DNA of 44,256 nt from Burkholderiales bacterium (lineage in GTDB: Bacteria > Pseudomonadota > Gammaproteobacteria > Burkholderiales > Burkholderiaceae_C): positions 1 through 44,256 of the forward strand of contig JANXYH010000194.1 of NCBI GenBank assembly GCA_025350145.1, written 5' to 3'. How positions within the stretch are numbered: the stretch's first letter is position 1; each line of letters begins with the position of its first letter. Shown piece by piece: positions 27,589 through 35,788 of this stretch. The notes under the pieces are model-generated. The model was not told the origin of the DNA. It did not search any database and saw only the letters and a program-made list of their open reading frames with translations. Position numbers and translations under genes: made by a program.

Positions 27589-29202
27589 TTATTTCGAGAA
27601 GCTGGCCTGCGCCTTGGTGTCGGCATTGACCGTCAGGGTGCAGGACGGGTCGCTGCCGGCACAGGCGCCGCTCCAGCCCAGGAAGGCCAGGCCCGGCGGC
27701 GGCGTGGCGACCAGCGTAACCGCCGATCCGGCGCTGTACTTGGCGGCGCAGGCACTGCCGCAGTTGATGCCGGCCGGGGTGCTGGTGACGGTGCCGCTGT
27801 TGGACTTGCCGATCGACAGGCTGAAGCTGGCCAGACCACCACCACCGCCACCGCCACCGCCGCCCGCCGCTGCAGCGGTGAAGGTGGCGGTCGCGCCGCT
27901 CTCGGCGTTGAGCAGCACGGTGCAGGTCGGTGAGTTGCCGGCGCAGGCCCCGCTCCACTGGCTGAAGCTGCTGCCGGAGTTGGCCTTGGCGGTCAGGGTG
28001 ATGTTGCTGCCGGGCTTGTAGACGCCATAGCACCTGTTGCCGCAACTGAAGGTCTTGTCGGACGAGCTGACCACGCCGCCGCCGGTGCCGGCCAGGCTGA
28101 CCGTCAGGGCGTTCAGGTCGAGGTTGGCGGCGGCGTTCTGTGCGCCGATGGCGTCACCGAGTTCGCCCGGCCCGGGCGCGGTGCAAGTCACGTCGGCGCA
28201 CAGCGCTTCATGGGTGATGGGGTCGTAGACACCGGCGTATTTGTAGTACTCGTAGCGCCGCACCACCGCATGGTTGCCGTTGCCTGCCCCGCCCTGGTTG
28301 GCGAGCTTGCCGCGGCGCCGCTGGCCACCACCGGCAGGCGGGTCGGCCTGCAGCAACGACCAGTTGACTTCGAGTTGCGCGGCCTGCTCGGGCACCACCG
28401 CATGGTTGTCGCCGACCAGCGCGTCCAGGTCGACCCGGCCGGCCTGCTCGGTCTTGTAGACCTTGACCCACTGGGCGTCGCCGAAGCGCACCGGCACGGG
28501 CGGCGGCGGCGCCTGGATTTCGGCCACGATCACCGGGGGCAGGCCGGGGTTGGCCGGCGCTTGGGCGACCCAAATCGGCGCCGGGATGGCGATGTCGGCG
28601 CCGGCGGCCTTGACCGAGCCGGGGTTGGCCGGATCGGCCACCAGCCAGCGGTAGAGGATCTTGGTCGGGTTGACGTAATAGGTGCTGATGCCGAAATGCT
28701 CGCAGCCCGCGCTGGGGTAGGTGGCGGGCATGCCCAGCGTCCAGCAGGAATCGCCGGGCACGGTGGTCAAATTCGGCGGCACCGGGGTGGCGGTGGTGAA
28801 GCTGCCGCTGGCCGGGTCATAGGGCGCGATCCAGCGCACGTAGACGCCTCCGGGAAAGTCGGTCGCCTGGCCAAAGCCATAGCGGATCACGGTGGGGTTG
28901 AAGTTGGACGGGAAGATCCGCGTCAGTTGCGCCTTGCTGACGCCCCAGACCTCCATCTCGAAGCCGTGGGTCGGCGCGCCGGTGTTGTTCAGCACATCGA
29001 AGTTCTGGTAGCTGCCGGCCATCACCACCTGGGCCTGGGCGGTGGTGCCCAAGCCACTCAAGCCGCCCAAGCCGCACAAACAGGCCGCCAGGGCGATGGC
29101 CCGCAACTGCCGGCGGTGGCGAGGCAGGCCCGACTGCCTGGGCCTGCGGCTGGGCGAGGTGGTGGCCTGATCGGCAACCGGGGGCTGGGGCATGGGTGTC
29201 AT
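27589..29202 (-). CDS. Secreted protein with two Cys-rich InlB B-type repeats
   Basis: A 537-residue exported protein of unknown function. A basic N-terminus leads into the signal segment AIALAACLCGLGGLSGLG and a cleavage-like AQA. The central 300 residues match no family I know (contains NFDVLNNTGAPTHGFEMEVW). The C-terminus has two divergent repeats of about 65 residues, each with CGxxC, WSGACAGxxPxC and a final ASF or ATF, like bacterial InlB B-repeat domains; ten glycines in a row separate them. Eight cysteines in two equal patterns suggest two disulfides per repeat, so it likely acts outside the cytoplasm. AGGA 8 nt before ATG 29202 supports this start. Confidence 0.7.
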   Translation of the reverse strand: MTPMPQPPVADQATTSPSRRPRQSGLPRHRRQLRAIALAACLCGLGGLSGLGTTAQAQVVMAGSYQNFDVLNNTGAPTHGFEMEVWGVSKAQLTRIFPSNFNPTVIRYGFGQATDFPGGVYVRWIAPYDPASGSFTTATPVPPNLTTVPGDSCWTLGMPATYPSAGCEHFGISTYYVNPTKILYRWLVADPANPGSVKAAGADIAIPAPIWVAQAPANPGLPPVIVAEIQAPPPPVPVRFGDAQWVKVYKTEQAGRVDLDALVGDNHAVVPEQAAQLEVNWSLLQADPPAGGGQRRRGKLANQGGAGNGNHAVVRRYEYYKYAGVYDPITHEALCADVTCTAPGPGELGDAIGAQNAAANLDLNALTVSLAGTGGGVVSSSDKTFSCGNRCYGVYKPGSNITLTAKANSGSSFSQWSGACAGNSPTCTVLLNAESGATATFTAAAAGGGGGGGGGGLASFSLSIGKSNSGTVTSTPAGINCGSACAAKYSAGSAVTLVATPPPGLAFLGWSGACAGSDPSCTLTVNADTKAQASFSK

Positions 29203-29397
29203 CTTGGCCGTCCTGTGGGTAGAGGGTGCTGCAACCGCCACAACGCTGTGACCGGCTGCTACCCGCACAGAACAAGCTCAAACCTCGCAGATACCTGGCC
29301 AGGTGTAATCGGCGGTTACTGCCGTTCCCACCGGGCGCTGCAAAACCGCTGCAAAACGCCTGTAGCCGGCGCTTGCGCAGCAGCGTGGCCCTGCGGC

Positions 29398-29853
29398 TCA
29401 GGCCTGACCCGGTCGCCCTGCCTGAACGCCAGCCACGGCCGCCCGCAGCGCCAGCAAGTAGCTGTCGACGCCAAAGCCGCAGACGCTGCCGCGAACGATC
29501 TCGGCGAAGACCGAGACATGGCGGAACGGCTCGCGCGCATGGATGTTCGACATGTGCACTTCGATCACCGGGCAATGGAGGATCGCCAGCGCATCGCGGA
29601 TGGCGTAGCTGTAGTGGGTCCAGGCGCCGGCGTTGATCAGCACCGCATCGACCGCCTCGGCATGGGCCTGGTGGATGCGCTCGCACATCGCACCTTCGAA
29701 GTTGGTCTGAAAGCACTCGACCGCCACGCCCAGTTCCTGGCCCAGCGCCTGCACCCGGGCGTCGATCTGCGCCAGCGTGGCCGTGCCGTATTGGGCCGGG
29801 TCGCGCTTGCCGAACATGTTCAGATTGACGCCGTTGAGCATCAGGATTTGCAT
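29398..29853 (-). CDS. aroQ: Type II 3-dehydroquinate dehydratase
   Basis: A 151-residue enzyme of the shikimate pathway. MLNGVNLNMFGKRDPAQYG holds the active-site loop with catalytic Tyr, NFEGAMCERIHQA and INAGAWTHYSYAIRDAL form the substrate pocket, and EVHMSNIHAREPFR carries the catalytic His. Length is standard. It lies 40 bp after aroE, the next enzyme of the same pathway, and both are on the minus strand. Confidence 0.95.
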   Translation of the reverse strand: MQILMLNGVNLNMFGKRDPAQYGTATLAQIDARVQALGQELGVAVECFQTNFEGAMCERIHQAHAEAVDAVLINAGAWTHYSYAIRDALAILHCPVIEVHMSNIHAREPFRHVSVFAEIVRGSVCGFGVDSYLLALRAAVAGVQAGRPGQA

Positions 29854-29893
29854 TGCGCCGCCTGTAGAAATCGTTATCCGGCCGGGCTGCAGG

Positions 29894-30724
29894 TCAGACC
29901 AGCGGCACGGTCAATTGGCGGATCATGGCCTGGGTCTGCGGGCGCACGCCGCGCCACCATTCGAACGCCAGCGCCGCCTGCTCGACCAGCATGCCCACGC
30001 CGTCGGCGATCTGGCGCACGCCGTGGGCCTGGGCCTGGCGCAGGAACGGCGTCAGGCCCTTGCCATAGACCATTTCGTAGGCCAGGCCATCGGGGCGGAC
30101 GGCCGGCGCTGCCAAGGGCGGCAACTCGCCGTTCAGGCTGGCCGAAGTGGCGTTGATGACCACATCGAAACGCTCGCCGGCAATTTCGCCATAGCCGCAG
30201 CCGACCATCCGGCCATGCGCGGCAAAACGTGCCGCCAGCGCCTGTGCCTTGGCCAAGTCGCGGTTGGCGACCACCAGTTCGGCCGGCCCCTCAGCCAGCA
30301 GGGGCAGCACCGCGCCGCGCGCCGCACCGCCCGCGCCCAGCAGCAGTAGCCGCTTGCCGGCAAGCGCCACGCCCAAGTTGCGCTGGATGTCGTTGACCAG
30401 GCCAACGCCGTCGAAGTTGTCGGCAATGATGGCGTCGCCTTCGAACTTCAGCGCATTGGTGGCCCCGGCCAACTCGGCCCGCTCCAGCTTCTCGGTGGCC
30501 AGCGCGAAGGCCTGCAGCTTGAATGGCGCGGTGACGTTCATGCCGCGTCCGCCTGTGGCGGCGAAGTCGCGCAGCGCCTGCGCAAACGCCTCGGTCGATT
30601 CGGTCGGGCCGAGGATCGCGCCATAGACCAAGTCCTGCCCGGTGGCCTGGGCAAAGCCGGCGTGGATCAGCGGCGATTTGCTCTGGCTGATCGGGTTGCC
30701 GATGACGGCGTAGTGGTCGCTCAT
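29894..30724 (-). CDS. aroE: Shikimate dehydrogenase
   Basis: A 276-residue NADPH-dependent enzyme reducing 3-dehydroshikimate. The substrate site is GNPISQSKSP and NVTAPFK (catalytic Lys); the cofactor loop is LLLGAGGAARGAVLPL with the following VVANRD. The Asp in NFDGVGLVND completes the catalytic pair. The start at 30724 (MSDHYAV) is standard for the family. A GST gene starts upstream on the same strand, 23 bp away. Confidence 0.95.
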   Translation of the reverse strand: MSDHYAVIGNPISQSKSPLIHAGFAQATGQDLVYGAILGPTESTEAFAQALRDFAATGGRGMNVTAPFKLQAFALATEKLERAELAGATNALKFEGDAIIADNFDGVGLVNDIQRNLGVALAGKRLLLLGAGGAARGAVLPLLAEGPAELVVANRDLAKAQALAARFAAHGRMVGCGYGEIAGERFDVVINATSASLNGELPPLAAPAVRPDGLAYEMVYGKGLTPFLRQAQAHGVRQIADGVGMLVEQAALAFEWWRGVRPQTQAMIRQLTVPLV

Positions 30725-30747
30725 GTCTGTAGTGCCTGACCCGCCGC

Positions 30748-31368
30748 TCAGCTTGCCAGCGCGTACGGCCCGCCGCGCTCCAGCGCCCGGCGGTAGGCCG
30801 GCCGCTGCTGGAAGCGCCGGATCCAGGCGTCCATGTGCGGGTAGCCGGCGCGCAGCCCGCGCGCGGCCTCGCCGACGAAGCTCATCTGGATGTCCGCCCC
30901 GCTCAGTTCGCTGCCGACCAGCCACTGCCGGTCGGCCAGGCTGGCATTGACATAGCCCAGGTGGTTGGCCAACTCGCTGTCGATCCTCGGCGCCAGCGGT
31001 GCCCCGGCATCGCCCAGCCGCGACACGTACAGCTTGAGCAGCAGCGGCAGCATCGCCGAGCCCTCGGCATAGTGCAGCCACTGGTTGTAGACCTCGAAAT
31101 CGGCACTGCCGGCGGCGGGTTGCAGAGCGCCCTGGCCGTAGTGGCGGATCAGGTAGTCGACGATCGCGCCCGACTCGATCAGTGTCCGGCCGCCGTCCTC
31201 TAGCACCGGCGATTTGCCCAGCGGATGCACCGCCATCAGCTCCGGTGGCGCCAGCCGGGTCGTGGCGTTGCGGCTGTAATGCTTGATCTGGTAGGGCGTG
31301 CCCAGCTCTTCCAGCAGCCAGAGGATGCGCTGCGAGCGCGATTCATTGAGGTGGTGGACGGTGATCAT
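30748..31368 (-). CDS. Glutathione S-transferase family protein
   Basis: A 206-residue protein with a thioredoxin-like N-terminal domain (VHHLNESRSQRILWLLEELG, PLGKSPVLEDGGRTLIESGAIVDYL) and an all-helical C-terminal domain (ELSGADIQMSFVGEAA). The motif SPVLED...ESGAI is the glutathione-binding segment; the Ser/Arg of NESRSQR probably contacts the thiol. The substrate is unknown. Being next to aroE says little, though some GSTs cleave lignin-type ethers in bacteria with a 4,5-pathway; this one lacks clear features of those enzymes. Confidence 0.85.
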   Translation of the reverse strand: MITVHHLNESRSQRILWLLEELGTPYQIKHYSRNATTRLAPPELMAVHPLGKSPVLEDGGRTLIESGAIVDYLIRHYGQGALQPAAGSADFEVYNQWLHYAEGSAMLPLLLKLYVSRLGDAGAPLAPRIDSELANHLGYVNASLADRQWLVGSELSGADIQMSFVGEAARGLRAGYPHMDAWIRRFQQRPAYRRALERGGPYALAS

Positions 31369-31439
31369 GGTCGCGGCTTCGGCCCAAGGTTTTAGGGGCG
31401 CCGATTATCGCCAGCGCCGCCGCAGTGCCACCGCTGCGC

Positions 31440-32108
31440 TCAGATCGGCGCCAGCACCTTGAGCAACCAGCGGTTGAGGTCGGCAATCTCCTCGGCACAG
31501 ACCGAGTGCGGCATCGGGTACTCATGCCAATCGACCTGGTAGCCCAGGCCCAGCAGCGCGTCGCGGCTGGCGCTGCCGCGTGCCAGCACGACCATGGGGT
31601 CGACCTGGCCGTGGGCCAGGAAGATCGGCACCAGCCGGTTGGCGTCGCTGCGCTCTGCTGCGGTGCTGGCGGCCAGTGGCAAATAGCCTGAGAGCCCGAC
31701 CAGGCCGGCCAGCCGCTGCGGGCTGCGCAGGCCAGTCAGCAGGGTCATCGCGCAGCCCTGCGAGAAGCCCATCAGCACGATCCGCTCGGGCGCGATGCCG
31801 CGTGCCACCTCACGCTCGATCAGCGCCTGGATCTCGGCCATCGAGTCGCGCAGGCCGGGCTCGTCCTCGCGTCGCTGCAACTCGGTGCCGAGGATGTCGT
31901 ACCAGGCGCGCATCGCCATGCCGCCGTTGAGCGTCACCGGCCGCACCGGCGCATGGGGAAAAACAAAGCGCAGCGGGCCGACCGCGCGCAGCTCCAACTC
32001 CTGGGCGATGGGCACGAAATCATGGCCATCGGCGCCCAGGCCATGGAGGACGATGATCGCCGCCTTGGGGTCGGCGCCGGTCTGGTGTTCTAGGGTTTGC
32101 AGGGTCAT
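31440..32108 (-). CDS. Carboxylesterase/lysophospholipase-type hydrolase
   Basis: A 222-residue alpha/beta hydrolase of the Abhydrolase_2 (phospholipase/carboxylesterase) family. The nucleophile is in LMGFSQGCAMTLL, the acid Asp in AHGQVDPMV and the His in YPMPHSVCAEE. IIVLHGLGADGHDF holds the oxyanion region. Such enzymes are cytoplasmic and act on short-chain esters; the physiological substrate is unknown. ATG 32108 gives a family-like N-terminus. Confidence 0.88.
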   Translation of the reverse strand: MTLQTLEHQTGADPKAAIIVLHGLGADGHDFVPIAQELELRAVGPLRFVFPHAPVRPVTLNGGMAMRAWYDILGTELQRREDEPGLRDSMAEIQALIEREVARGIAPERIVLMGFSQGCAMTLLTGLRSPQRLAGLVGLSGYLPLAASTAAERSDANRLVPIFLAHGQVDPMVVLARGSASRDALLGLGYQVDWHEYPMPHSVCAEEIADLNRWLLKVLAPI

Positions 32109-32286
32109 AGGGGCTGAGCTTAGCCCGAGTCGCCGCCAGGCACTGGCCCTTGGCCCGGTCGCCCATGAACTGCAAACCCGCTTTCCGGTTCATCACCAGA
32201 CCGGCGTTGCGCCACAGGGCGAGGGCTTGGCCTGGCCAACTGCTCAGGCTTGGTTGGACTTGGGGCGAAAGTGTCGGCGCGGTGAC

Positions 32287-34017
32287 TCAATACATCGCAT
32301 CAGCCAGGCCGCAGCTCGCATCGACCGGGCTGCGGCCGCTGAACGGCGCCCGGCCGAGCAGCCGTGCCAGCAGCGCGCGCTGCACCGGCTCAATCGCCGA
32401 ATAGGCGTTGACAACACAGGGCATGCGCGGCGCGTCATAGAGGTAGTAGGGCTGGCCGAGCGAGACCAGCAGGCAGGGCAACTGCGGCCAGTAGCGGCTC
32501 ATCATCGGCCGGATGGCCTGGCCATGCAGCCGCTTCCAGTCGAGATAGATATTGGCCTGGCCGAGCAGCGACTCCTGGGCCAGCAGGTACAGCAGCAGGT
32601 CGCAGTTGTCGGCCGTGGGCGGGTTGTCAGGGTCGTGCGGGCGCAGCTCAAAACCTTCGTCGGCCAGCCATTGCGGCAACAGCAGCGGCAGCGGTGGCTG
32701 GGCGACGAAGCCGGCGCGTTGCGGGTCGGTCAGGAGCACGATCCGGCGGTGCTTTTGCGGCGACAGCGGCAGCAGGCCCTGAACATCCTTGACCAAGGTG
32801 ATGCCGGCGCCAGCCGCCTGGTCCTGCAGCGCCAGGTGGGATTCGCAGCGGATGGTCTGCTGCGCCTGGGCCAGCGTCGGCATGCGCGGCTGCTGGCGGT
32901 GCAGGCCCAGCGCGGCCTTCAGGCCCAGCACCCGGGTGACGGCGGCGTCGACCCGGGCCAGGCTCAATCGGCCGTCGGCGACCGCGTCCAGCAGGTGCTG
33001 CAGGTCGGTCTCGAAGTGCATCGGAAAGAGCAGCATGTCGCAGCCGTTGGCGATCACCTCGGGGACGAAATCGGCACGCGCCCCCCAACTGCCCAGGCCG
33101 GCCATGGCACTGGCATCGGAGATGATCAGGCCGTTGAAGCCCAGTTCCTCGCGCAGCAGCTTTTGGGTCAGCAGCGCCGAGATCGACGCCGGGCGGCAGG
33201 CCTCCAAGCCCTCTGCGCCATGGCGCCGGGCATAGGCCGGCCAGGCGATGTGGCCGGCCATGATGCTCATCACCCCGGCCTCGATCAGGCTGCGGTAGAG
33301 CCGGCCGAAGCTGGCCTGCCAGTCGGCCTCGGACAGCGGGTTGAGGGTGGTGAGCAGGTGCTGGTCGCGGTCGTCATAACCCTCGCCAGGCCAATGCTTG
33401 GCGGTGGCGGCGATGCCGGCGCGCTGGAAGGCCCGGACATTGCGCAGCGCCAGCGCTTCAATCACCTGTGGGTTCGAGCCATAGGAGCGGGTCGCGACGA
33501 TTGCGCTGCGGAACGCCGCGTTGATGTCCAGCACCGGGGTGAACGACCAGTTGTAGCCCAGCGCCTTGGCCTCCGCGGCCAGCACCTCGACCGCACGCTC
33601 GACCAACTCGGGCTGGCCACTGGCCGCCAGCCCGAGCTGGTTGGGCATCTGGCTGGCAAACGAGATGGCAATCGCCCCGCCCTCGATGTCGCCGCTGACC
33701 AGCAGCGGGATCTCGGCGCTGTCGACCAGGCTGCGGGTGGCGGACCAGGCGGCCTCGAGGTTGGCACCGACGAAGCGGGTGACGCCGCCCACGCCCAACG
33801 CGGCGATGCGTGCGGCCTCTTCGGGGGCGTCGCCATGCATCGCGAGATTGCACAACTGGCGCAACCTGGCCTCGGTGTCCAGGCCGGCACGCACCGTGCG
33901 AACCCAGTCCAGCGCAGCGTCGTCGAGCCCGAACGGCGCCAGCCGCAGGCTTTGCAGCACCGGGTCGTCGGCCGCCGGGGTGCTTGTCACGGTCGGATCG
34001 GTTGCGCCATCGGTCAT
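32287..34017 (-). CDS. Glycoside hydrolase family 3 protein
   Basis: A 576-residue protein whose first 370 residues form a GH3 N-terminal TIM barrel. The NagZ-type motif KHWPGEGYDDRDQH and the nucleophile Asp in LIISDASAMAGL are present, with VSGDIEGG at the N-terminal side. The C-terminal 200 residues look like an alpha/beta sandwich domain (VKDVQGLLPLSPQKHRRIVL). There is no signal peptide, so it acts in the cytoplasm, probably on beta-linked GlcNAc or glucosides. It is much longer than peptidoglycan-recycling NagZ (about 340), so nagZ is not assigned. Confidence 0.8.
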   Translation of the reverse strand: MTDGATDPTVTSTPAADDPVLQSLRLAPFGLDDAALDWVRTVRAGLDTEARLRQLCNLAMHGDAPEEAARIAALGVGGVTRFVGANLEAAWSATRSLVDSAEIPLLVSGDIEGGAIAISFASQMPNQLGLAASGQPELVERAVEVLAAEAKALGYNWSFTPVLDINAAFRSAIVATRSYGSNPQVIEALALRNVRAFQRAGIAATAKHWPGEGYDDRDQHLLTTLNPLSEADWQASFGRLYRSLIEAGVMSIMAGHIAWPAYARRHGAEGLEACRPASISALLTQKLLREELGFNGLIISDASAMAGLGSWGARADFVPEVIANGCDMLLFPMHFETDLQHLLDAVADGRLSLARVDAAVTRVLGLKAALGLHRQQPRMPTLAQAQQTIRCESHLALQDQAAGAGITLVKDVQGLLPLSPQKHRRIVLLTDPQRAGFVAQPPLPLLLPQWLADEGFELRPHDPDNPPTADNCDLLLYLLAQESLLGQANIYLDWKRLHGQAIRPMMSRYWPQLPCLLVSLGQPYYLYDAPRMPCVVNAYSAIEPVQRALLARLLGRAPFSGRSPVDASCGLADAMY

Positions 34018-34112
34018 CAGCGCAGTGTCCCTGGCGCAACCCCGCGGCGCGCACCGCGCATACCCGCAGCGTGGCCACTGTGGCGAGCGCGCCCAAGCCG
34101 ACCAGGGCCAGC

Positions 34113-34370
34113 TCAGCCCCGGTCTTGCCGCTTGGCCTGGCGCAGCATGAACAGGTACAACGCCTCGACCTTGTCCCGCGCCCAGGGCGTCCGGCGCAGG
34201 AACTTCAGGCTGGACGCCAGGCTGGGATCACTGCTGAAGCAGCGCAGCGGGATGCGCTCGGCCAAGCCGGGCCAGCCGTAGGCCTCGACCAAGGCCTGCA
34301 CCAGTCGCTCCAGCGTCAGCCCGTGCAATGGGTTGCGGCGCTGGGTTGGAGGCGCGTCGGGGCACGTCAT
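34113..34370 (-). CDS. VF530-family protein
   Basis: An 85-residue protein with the whole VF530 (DUF2132) signature: NPLHGLTLERLVQALVEAYG, CFSSDPSLASSLKFLRRTPW, ARDKVEALYLF. The family's Vibrio member has a small helical fold and was proposed to bind DNA; the role is unknown. ATG 34370 overlaps nothing and lies 37 bp after the CDGSH gene. Confidence 0.85.
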   Translation of the reverse strand: MTCPDAPPTQRRNPLHGLTLERLVQALVEAYGWPGLAERIPLRCFSSDPSLASSLKFLRRTPWARDKVEALYLFMLRQAKRQDRG

Positions 34371-34407
34371 GGGCTTTGCTGCCGTCAAGTCGGCGGCACA
34401 GCCCAGG

Positions 34408-34653
34408 TCAGGGCGCGACCTTGTGCGAGCCGTCGCACAGCGGCTGGTTGCCGCTGGCCTTGCAGCCGCAGAAGTAGACCGTCGCAGTGTCGGCGGCGGT
34501 GTATTTGAGCGGCACAAATTTGCCCTCAAGCTTGTGGCTGCCGTCGCAGAACGGCTGGTTACTGCTTTGGCCACAGGAGCACCACCAGTAGTCCTTGCCC
34601 TGTTCCACGGCGGCGGCAAAGGGGGTGTCGGAAGCACGAACGGCTTGGGTCAT
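34408..34653 (-). CDS. CDGSH iron-sulfur domain protein
   Basis: An 81-residue protein with two CDGSH-type motifs: CSCGQSSNQPFCDGSHK and CGCKASGNQPLCDGSHK. Each supplies three Cys and one His for a 2Fe-2S cluster, so one chain holds two clusters, as in the tandem subfamily of bacteria. The likely role is redox or iron-sulfur handling; partners are unknown. ATG 34653 has GGAGAAAG about 9 nt upstream; longer frames upstream are not protein-like. Confidence 0.9.
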   Translation of the reverse strand: MTQAVRASDTPFAAAVEQGKDYWWCSCGQSSNQPFCDGSHKLEGKFVPLKYTAADTATVYFCGCKASGNQPLCDGSHKVAP

Positions 34654-34861
34654 GGGAAGGCTTTCTCCAGCAATGCTTGGCTGCCTGGTTTGCGCCCAGT
34701 CGGCACCTTGCGGTGGCCAGACCCAGGCGCAGCGTCCGGTCGGCATGGGCGGCGCCGGGTCATTTTCGAGTCTGCGTGGCATCTGCGCAATGCCGGGGCC
34801 TTGATTGCACGGAGGTGTCAACCGAATGCGCGGGGTTCGCGTTGACGCCCTGCCACGTAAA

Positions 34862-34871
34862 CAAACGTTTG
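34862..34871. promoter_or_regulatory. CAAACGTTTG palindrome upstream of small exported gene
   Basis: A perfect 10-bp palindrome 38 bp before the ATG, in a locally AT-richer leader. It may be an operator; no regulator is known for it. Confidence 0.3.
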
Positions 34872-34908
34872 GCTTTTTTCACCAACCCAAGTCACAAGGT
34901 ACTCTGAA

Positions 34909-35109
34909 ATGAACAAGCTCCTGGCCGCCCTGATCGTCGCCGCTTTTGCCACCACCGGCGCTTTCGCCGCCGACGCTGCCAAGAAGGAAGAAAAGGCTGC
35001 CGCCCCCGCCGCCGCCGCCTCTGGCGCGAAGAAAGACATGCCGATGGAAGCCAAGAAGGACGACAAGAAGGCTGCCGCCCCCGCCGCTGCCGCCGCTTCC
35101 AAGAAGTAA
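34909..35109 (+). CDS. Small exported Ala/Lys-rich protein
   Basis: A 66-residue protein: a signal peptide (MNKLLAALIVAAFATTGAFA) followed by about 45 residues made nearly only of Ala, Lys, Pro, Asp, Glu and Met. It should be a short basic, unfolded periplasmic peptide. I recall comparable proteins scattered through Burkholderiales without known function. AAGG 9 nt before the ATG supports the start, and the CAAACGTTTG palindrome (34862-34871) lies in its leader. A strong terminator follows, so it has its own transcript. Confidence 0.7.
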   Translation: MNKLLAALIVAAFATTGAFAADAAKKEEKAAAPAAAASGAKKDMPMEAKKDDKKAAAPAAAAASKK

Positions 35110-35150
35110 TCAAGCTGGCGGCCAGCAGGCTGCCAGTTGCACGACGCCCC

Positions 35151-35186
35151 GCCCTGCCGATGCCCCGAGCATCAGCAGGGCGTTTT
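35151..35186 (+). terminator. Intrinsic terminator of the small exported gene
   Basis: GCCCTGC (35151-35157) pairs with GCAGGGC (35175-35181), and inside it GATGC pairs with GCATC around CCCGA. A G and four T follow. It is located about 40 bp after the stop codon. Confidence 0.8.
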
Positions 35187-35313
35187 CATTGCTGCGTCGA
35201 AATCATGGCGGCCAGCCGGGCGCGGCGCCCCGCCGCCGCTGGCGCATGGTGAAATTGGCCCCATGTCGACAACCGACAAGCGACGACCTACCTCGGCACC
35301 CGGAGCCCCGTGA

Positions 35314-35772
35314 ATGAACCGTTTGACATCGCCCGCCTGGGCCCTGGCCGCAATTGGCCTGGCCGCATTTGGCCTGGCCGCGCAAGCCCAGGAGCTGGGC
35401 CAGCATCTTGAGGCGATCCAACTCAAGGCCGGCATGCACCTGATCCGCGCCGAAGTGGCGGCGACGCCGGCGCAGCGTCAGGCTGGCCTGATGTACCGCC
35501 GCGATCTGGACAGCAACGACGGCATGTTGTTCGTTTTCGATGCGCCGTCGCCGCAGTGCTTTTGGATGAAGAACACGCCGACCGCGCTGACCATCGCCTT
35601 CGTCGCCGACGACGGCAGCATCGTCAACCTGGCCGACATGGCGCCGCAGAGCGAGGATTCGCACTGCTCGGCCAAGCCGGTGCGCTTCACCCTGGAGATG
35701 CGCCAAGGCTGGTTCGCCAAGCGCGGCATCAAGGCCGGCTTCAAGCTGCTCGGCGCACCGTTCAAGCCCTGA
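35314..35772 (+). CDS. DUF192 family exported protein
   Basis: A 152-residue protein with a signal peptide followed by a DUF192 domain: QRQAGLMYRRDL, GMLFVFD, CFWMKNTPTALTIAFV and MRQGWFAKRGIKAG. The function of DUF192 is unknown. The hydrophobic core of the signal is made of a 15-bp tandem repeat (LAAIG, LAAFG, LAAQA). GGAG about 10 nt before ATG 35314. Convergent with sodB. Confidence 0.85.
   Translation: MNRLTSPAWALAAIGLAAFGLAAQAQELGQHLEAIQLKAGMHLIRAEVAATPAQRQAGLMYRRDLDSNDGMLFVFDAPSPQCFWMKNTPTALTIAFVADDGSIVNLADMAPQSEDSHCSAKPVRFTLEMRQGWFAKRGIKAGFKLLGAPFKP
35341..35385. repeat. 15-bp tandem repeat in DUF192 signal peptide
   Basis: Three units of GSCCTGGCCGCAWTT type: GCCCTGGCCGCAATT, GGCCTGGCCGCATTT and GGCCTGGCCGCGCAA. 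In frame, each unit adds five residues to the hydrophobic core. Confidence 0.75.
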
Positions 35773-35787
35773 CCAGGCGTGGTCAGG
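35768..35787. terminator. Hairpin between DUF192 gene and sodB
   Basis: CCTGACC (35768-35774) and GGTCAGG (35781-35787) form a perfect 7-bp stem between two convergent genes; it includes the DUF192 stop codon. No T tract. Confidence 0.4.
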
Positions 35788-35788
35788 A

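Noticed and set aside
29203-29397. Riboswitch in the leader of the secreted repeat protein
   Set aside because: Repeated GCAAAAC words are seen, but no known riboswitch core could be recognised by eye.
30748-31368. Lignin beta-etherase (LigE/LigF/LigG) identity of the GST
   Set aside because: Only general GST motifs are visible and it lies 16 kb from the lig operon; a specific etherase role is not supported.
31795-34281. An 828-codon plus-strand open frame opposite the esterase and GH3 genes
   Set aside because: The same antisense effect of GC-rich third positions; no domain or ribosome site, while the minus-strand genes have intact catalytic motifs.
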